Part shown: piece after piece, positions 58,733 to 64,000 of the stretch
Position numbering within the stretch: the stretch's first letter is position 1
How the letters are laid out: the number at the start of each line of letters is the position of its first letter
Source: Arcuatula senhousia
Taxonomy: Eukaryota > Mollusca > Bivalvia > Mytilida > Mytilidae
Assembly (NCBI GenBank): GCA_963971305.1
Contig: OZ020308.1
Location: forward strand, 34,377,275-34,441,274
Length of the DNA: 64,000 nucleotides
Direction of reading: 5' to 3'
Notes under the pieces: generated by a model
What the model saw: the letters and a program-made list of their open reading frames with translations, nothing else
Database searches by the model: none
What the model was told of the DNA's origin: nothing
Position numbers and translations under genes: made by a program

Positions 58733-59215
58733 ACTAATAGATTTTGATGCATTTTTTTTGCATCTCATATAAGCTTTAAAATGATATTTTTACATTGTTA
58801 AGTAAAAAAAAAAACACTATGTCAAAACAATTTCCATATTCAAAATATGACTCTTTCCTTCATAAATACCTGTGAAAATTTCGCCCAAACGAAGTACGCC
58901 GAATAATAATTTCAGTGTTAGATTTTTTTAATCTATTTTTTTTTTTATTTCCCGGACTTGACGTTTGATATATAAGACATTTATATTTTGAATTACAAAT
59001 TAGTATTGGGCTGCCAAATAAAACGAAAAATAATTCATGATAAGAATTAATACGTAGACTGCTTAAAATACGACGCATCTACAACACAACAGTTTTAATA
59101 TTCTGATAAACTGGTTAACATTAAATTTAATTATATTTTTTTTACCATAGGTTGAATTATAATATCGCCCTTCTTTCATTTAAGTCAGACTCTTTTTGAT
59201 ATGCCATGCTTTATC
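58733..59215. other. Gene-free stretch 3' of gene E
   Basis: AT-rich; would hold the 3' UTR of gene E. No other feature seen. Confidence 0.5.
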
Positions 59216-59755
59216 AGTCTTTTAGCTCACCTGGCCCATGTGAGCTTATGCCATCACTATGCGTCCGTCATCTTCCGAAGTCCGTTAACAATTTTAAATA
59301 TCTTCTCTGAAACCGCTGAACCAATATAACTGAAACTTGACAGAAATGATAAATGACAAACTATCCTCATTTTAAATGATTCGATAAAAAAAACATGGCC
59401 CTTATTACTTAAAATTTACGGGGGTAAAACAGCAGTTTGTTTGCAAATAACTCAAACTGGTGAGAAATATCAAAATTCTGGTATAAAAGTAAAAGTGATC
59501 AGTACGTCAAGATCTACCTACCCTGAAGAAATTCCAACGAACCATGTGGGAGTTATTGCCTCTATTCTTTAGTTTTTCTGCGTTTTGCACTTGCTTTGTC
59601 TTATATCTCAAGAACTATATAAAATATTGAAGTTATTTCAATTGCATATTGTATAGCTAAGTAAGTTCTAAAAAATTGTCTATTGGGTTGAAATTGTCAG
59701 ATGACCCCTTTTAGGAGTTATGGCCCCTTAAATGCAAAAAAATAGTAGTTTTAGC
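59216..59755 (+). mobile_element. 5' part of an AGCTCAC-type Helentron-like element
   Basis: TTTTAGCTCACCTGGCCCAT and CTGAAACCGCTGAACCAATA match the head of the 12222 element. Toward the end, GATGACCCCTTTTAGGAGTT matches its core unit. The 3' end is missing. Confidence 0.65.
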
Positions 59756-60229
59756 CTTATAGACTTGGGATATGCTAATACGAAAATAATGCTAGAGCTC
59801 ATTAGACAGAATCGGTTGAGAGACATAAACTGTTTTATAAATTATACTGCTAATATTTACTGCCAACATTTGGCATTCAGTTTTACTGTGCGACAACGAG
59901 TATCGCCAGAAATAGTCGGAAGAGTCGATCGAGAAAAGATCTTCGTGATCTCCAATTAGTACACATGTACCGAAGCGTGACAATCCTACCTTCCGCGCAT
60001 TGCCAGAGGAAGTAGCCAACAGAGTGAATAGCCGTAATCACGCCGAACGCCGATCGGAAAGTGTCATTTTCTTCCGGACGGTCAAGACAGTGCCGTAGCA
60101 TCAACTACAACTCACGTTTTCGTCCGGAGTGCAAAATGGTTCACAATTGTGCAATTTGTTTCTCGTTCTGCTTTAAATGGTCACAGCCAACCTAAGGTTA
60201 ATTAAAAAAACGGCCAGCTTCCTCAAACC
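59756..60229. other. Unassigned stretch, possibly upstream DIRS sequence
   Basis: A frame of about 75 codons (59732-59959) has no recognised motif. Its position directly before DIRS reverse-transcriptase remnants makes a degenerate upstream region of that element possible. Confidence 0.3.
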
Positions 60230-61800
60230 CAGCTATAGTGATGTGTGCCTAGCCGACTTCATATATGAATTCGCTCAAATTTGACGCATGGAGTCGTTAT
60301 TTGCCTTCAGACTTAAATAACCGTACAGAAATTCTTGAAGGTGTCAAACATGGTTTCATTTATCAACAAAAACGGGACCGCATTGTTTCGTAAACCGTGA
60401 AATTATTCCTCTGCTTTTCGTTTTCGTTCCTCGGTTGAAAACAAAATTAAAAAGGAAATTGAATCGGGAAATTTATGACGTTTTTACAAAATCAATACCG
60501 ATAAAAGTAAGTTCTTTAAAAACAATTCCAAAAGCTAATGTCGACATTCGTATTATTCATGATGCTAGTCAGCCCGTTGGTGCTGGTCTCAACTCGTTTA
60601 CAAGTGATTCAAATTGTTCTAATTTGGATATGCGGCATGCTCTGAAGTTGATAAAACCAAATAATTATTGAGCAAAAGTTGATCTTTAAAGTGCATATCG
60701 ATCAGTGCGCTGTCATACGTTCGACCACGGTCTTACGTGCCTTAAATGGGCATTCTATGGTGACGACAATCCTACTTACATGTTTTATTTGAAATTACCC
60801 TTTGGTCATTCTAGACGTCTTCAAATATTTCAGGCATTAATAAGTGAAAATATAGAATTATGTTAAAAAGTATTATGTTATATGTATAACATATCTAGAT
60901 GATTTTTATGCCCCATCTACGAAAGTAGAGGGCCATATAGTGTTCGGGTTCGTCCGTCCGTCCGTCCCTCCATCCGTTTGTCCGTCCCAAATCCAATATT
61001 TCCAAATCCTCACACTTACTGACAAATGCCACATCAATCATATTGGTATGGTAGGTGCACCTATTGATGCTTAGCACAATGCATGCTTCGGATTCTGGAT
61101 GTGACCTATATTTTCTGCATGAATGACCACATACAGAAGAATGGTTAAAGTCTATTCCTTTTAGCTGACAAGTGCTACGTCAACCATATTTGTATGGTAT
61201 GTGCACCTAGTGATGCTAAGCACATTGCATACTTCGGATGCTGACTATGACCTATATTTTCTGCATGAATGACCACTCATAGAAGAATGGTTAAAGTTCA
61301 TCCCTTCTTACTGACAAGTGCCATAGCAACCATACTGGTATGGTAGGTGCACCTAGTGATGTTTTAGTGATAGCAGAAAAAATAAATGTTGCGAAATGGG
61401 GCATTATGTCTTTTGGACATATTCTTGTTTAAATTATAGCTTATTCAAATTATGATTGTAATAGAGGCTTGTTTTTATTAATTTCAACTTTGCGTGAATA
61501 GGTTTTAAATTTTAACGGGTCCAAAGTTGAGGGACCAACGCAGCAAATTGTGTTTCTCGGAATAATGACTTGATACTTTTTATGCCATCACAAAAACAGA
61601 GTGACTTTAACGAAGCTTTGCAATCGTTTAGCGGCCGTAAACGTGCAAGTATCAAGCAAAGCCGGTCTTTTTGCGTGACACTTACCTGGGCGTGTCAGAT
61701 GATAAAAGGAGGGAGAACATTCTTGCGAAAATTGATAGACTCTTTAGCGGAAGTGTCGAACAGAAAATTCAGTTTTACTGCACTTTGATTTTCATGCCGA
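60230..61800 (+). pseudogene. DIRS-type reverse transcriptase/RNase H relic
   Basis: Ordered remnants in shifting frames: FDAWSRYLPSDLNNRTEILE, then VDIRIIHDASQPVGAGLNSF, then AKVDL followed by SAYRSV, then FYLKLPFGHSR and the catalytic YLDDF at 60892-60906. After an inserted element come LLISTLRE, GPTQQIVFLGI, SFSGRKRASIKQ and TWACQMIKGGRTFLRKLIDS. The last segments are typical of the DIRS reverse transcriptase/RNase H region. Stops (for example TGA after SNY and at the SAYRSV site) and frameshifts make it non-functional. No recombinase frame follows. Confidence 0.75.
60907..61428 (+). mobile_element. Non-autonomous element with 146-bp core, inserted at the RT active site
   Basis: The left end has the stem GCCCCATCTAC / GTAGAGGGC and a (CCGT)n tract, and the right end has AAATGGGGCATTATGTC. 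Core units starting CTGACAA lie at 61019, 61165 and 61311, period 146 bp. It separates YLDDF from the next RT segment of the DIRS relic. A reversed relative is at 63340-63760. Confidence 0.7.
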
Positions 61801-62279
61801 CATTGATTGGTGGTTCTCGTTTATGAAGGATTATATTACATAGACTTAAATAAAACTGAAATTTTACAAACGGGTGCATCGTCCGATGGCGGAGCCGGAT
61901 ACTAAAATGGAGACCATTTTAACGTTAATTGGTGTATTGACTTGGCGTGTTTAAAGAAGAGCATAATGCCCTATGAAAAAGAAGTCATCATCTTAAATAT
62001 TATAAAATATTGATTTTTACAAAACCAATGCAAATTGTTATCAATGTTTGCTTTTCGTCAATGCGATTTTCAATTTAAAATAGTTGAGTGCAGTAACGCC
62101 CCCTGTTTTTCGTCTGATGACATGTATTGATGACATTGATTAGCTTGTGCAAGGTATTTTTGATGCTTGTTTTTCTAAAATAAATTTACAAGTTTTATTG
62201 TTAATAAGGATATTGCACTATGAATGAGTTTTTTCAATGTATATTAAAAAAATCTGCCCTCAATAATATCTTTAATGCA
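61801..62279. other. Gene-free stretch
   Basis: No supported gene or recognised repeat. Confidence 0.5.
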
Positions 62280-62900
62280 GCGCCGTTTTGTTTTACCTGC
62301 ACTGTCGAAGGCGGATTGTCCTGTGTTGGACCAGGGTTGCGAATAAGCCCACATTAGAACCTAGCTTGTCTTGAGAGGCGACTTGGGGTCTATGGTTTGT
62401 AAGTTAGTTATTGCTTTACTCCCAAGCAGCACGATTTTGGCTATATCCGGGAGATGAACATGAAAGTGGTGATACAATGAACATGAAATGATGATGAATT
62501 GGAGGAAATGGGGACACAAGGCAAATCGGGTAGGAGAGTTTTGACTGCCACTGGAAAAGGAGTGATGGGTATGGACGGGAAATTTAGCCTCCTGCATGGG
62601 GATCCTACGGGTCCTACTCTTACCGAGACCTGCAGCAGGGTTCTTTAACGTGCGAGGAACGTGACATTTTTCCCAACACGGTGCACCACTATGGTTTGCA
62701 GTCAGGTTTTCTGCGTTATCGCCTGACGACCCCGCATCTCTCGATGTCAGGGCTGCCCCATTCAACCACCTTGGGCACACATCCCAGTCGCTTTGTGGGC
62801 AAAGCGGGTTTCTGAGCGCTCTTTAGTGGACTTTTACCGACAAGCTTAGCGCTGCTGCGGGCCTATTCGACACCCGGAACCCGCACGGTTGGAGGGTCTA
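62280..62900 (+). repeat. R2 repeat, long version
   Basis: TTTGCTGTTAC-type left end degenerate; core ATGATACAATGAACATGAAA (62465 region), TCTTTAACGTGCGAGGAACG, GGGCAAAGCGGGTTTCTGAG, and right end CGGGCCTATTCGACACCCGG. Confidence 0.6.
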
Positions 62901-63009
62901 TGGAGTCTTATTTCTGGTTAGTACTTATCCCATAGGGCGACCAAGTGTAACTGTGTAGCCTTATTGGCTGAATTTGAGGCCCTCGTCCAGGGGAATCGTC
63001 GGGTCTATA

Positions 63010-63300
63010 AAACGGAAAGCCATAGTGTGCCAATGTGTGTGGAGAGTGCCACGCTTCATGCAGGTAAAAGACTCTTTGTGTATCGTTAAGTAGTGCACTA
63101 GATAGTGCAATTTTCTGCCCACCATTTTCTCCAATTTACCAGTCTTTAAAATTTATCGTTTCTTTGATTCCAAGACAACCCCTGTGTTTTTCACCATCAA
63201 TTCATCTTCATTTTATCTTCCTCCCTATGGTTATTGCCTTTATATAACCTATATATAGTGTTGCAAGGGCCTGAAACACCTACTCTCTCACTCACTCGAA
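63010..63300 (-). repeat. R2 repeat
   Basis: GTGTGGAGAGTGCCACGCTT and TGCAGGTAAAAGACTCTTTG at the left; CTCTCTCACTCACTC at the right end. Confidence 0.65.
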
Positions 63301-63339
63301 CGGGGCCGAGTCAGACAGTAACTAAGGGTAACCAGAGTA

Positions 63340-63760
63340 GTATCCTCTTAAATTGAATAGCATGGCACTGATCAGTAAGCGGGAATGGACTTTTACCGTT
63401 CTTCTGTTTGTGGTCATCCATGTGAAAAAATATAGGTCAAAGAAAGCATCCGAAGCATTATGCTTAGCATCACAAAGTGCCCCTTCCATACCAATATGGT
63501 TAATGTGGCACTTGTACATGTCAGGAATTGACTCAAAGCATTCTTCTGTAAGTGGTCATTCATGCGGAAAATGAAGTTCACAGCCAGCATTGGAAGCATG
63601 CATTGTGCTAAGCATCACTAAATGCATTTACTATGCCAATATATTTGACGTGGTCCTAGACAGCATTTGTGCATGGACCTTAACCATTCTTCTGAAAGTT
63701 GATCCAGACGCTGACGCCGACACCGATGACGACTTTCGGGGTAACTCATTAGCTTCCTCA
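63340..63760 (-). mobile_element. Reversed relative of the 146-bp-core element
   Basis: GGCACTTGTACATGTCAGGA, GCATTATGCTTAGCATCAC and repeated AACCATTCTTCTG-like segments are the inverse of the 60907 element, with units about 144 bp apart near 63365, 63506 and 63648. Confidence 0.55.
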
Positions 63761-64000
63761 CTTTCGTGAGATGAGCTACATGTATAAAGGGATTGCATCC
63801 ATCCTTAACAGGAAAATGGAGTCCGACATGTGAGGAAAAGGCATTTTTAGACAAACAGACAATATATTTCAAACCATTCTTATGTACGGAAACGTTTATG
63901 ATTAAAGTTTGACAAACATTTTTTTTACGGACGGACGTACAATGTACAAACGGACATGAGTAAAACCAAATGTATCATGTCTTTGCCTCAAGGGGCCGTA

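Overview
The window looks like a bivalve mollusc genome, most likely a mussel-like species. The base composition is AT-rich, coding exons are split by spliceosomal introns, and much of the sequence is families of interspersed repeats of a kind I associate with bivalves: a GACGAAACGCGCGTC-type repeat, elements that begin AGCTCACCTGGCC, and elements ending in a (GAGT)n run. No prokaryotic gene organisation, rRNA gene, canonical tRNA or CRISPR array is visible.

Two host gene families stand out. First, at 2.8-11.1 kb, three minus-strand tandem copies encode a protein of about 285 residues that I do not recognise by name. Copies 1 and 2 are intact (2830-3693, 7818-8666); copy 3 (10318-11142) is broken in several places. 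All three keep a His-Gly-Glu motif. The intact copies also carry Pro-Cys-x6-Cys after a hydrophobic strand, and a very basic C-terminal tail. The motif order suggests a divergent cytidine-deaminase-fold (AID/APOBEC-like) family. This is the best candidate here for an undescribed system.

Second, from 13.5 to 58.7 kb there is an array of UNC93-like membrane proteins (MFS-related; the family includes UNC93A, UNC93B1 and nematode UNC-93). Each has three coding exons: about 890-900 bp, then 268 or 271 bp, then 245-353 bp. Gene A (13556-16162) is intact. A relic lies at 18120-18965. Gene B (22401-26303) is a 5'-truncated pseudogene. Gene C (26721-30970) is intact. Gene D (37339-40132) is complete except for one in-frame stop. 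Gene E (54533-58732) is intact and lies on the opposite strand. B and C arose by a recent 4.3-kb tandem duplication (21986-26299 and 26306-30615), unless the assembly has placed two alleles in tandem.

The rest is largely mobile DNA. There is a tyrosine-recombinase element at the left edge followed by a 93-bp inverted repeat, and a broken DIRS-type reverse transcriptase at 60.2-61.8 kb. Several Penelope-like reverse-transcriptase copies occur, two of which contain a piece of their own 3' end. Helentron/Pearl-like non-autonomous elements carry internal tandem repeats with periods of 146, 156, 174 and about 480-500 bp. A CRE-containing foldback element, a TTAA-flanked MITE, and about ten copies of a (GAGT)n-ending repeat complete the picture. 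Several insertions are nested, giving a relative chronology.

The UNC93-like proteins would act in endomembranes or the plasma membrane, and the deaminase-like proteins probably in the nucleus. Their proximity does not by itself show that they work together.
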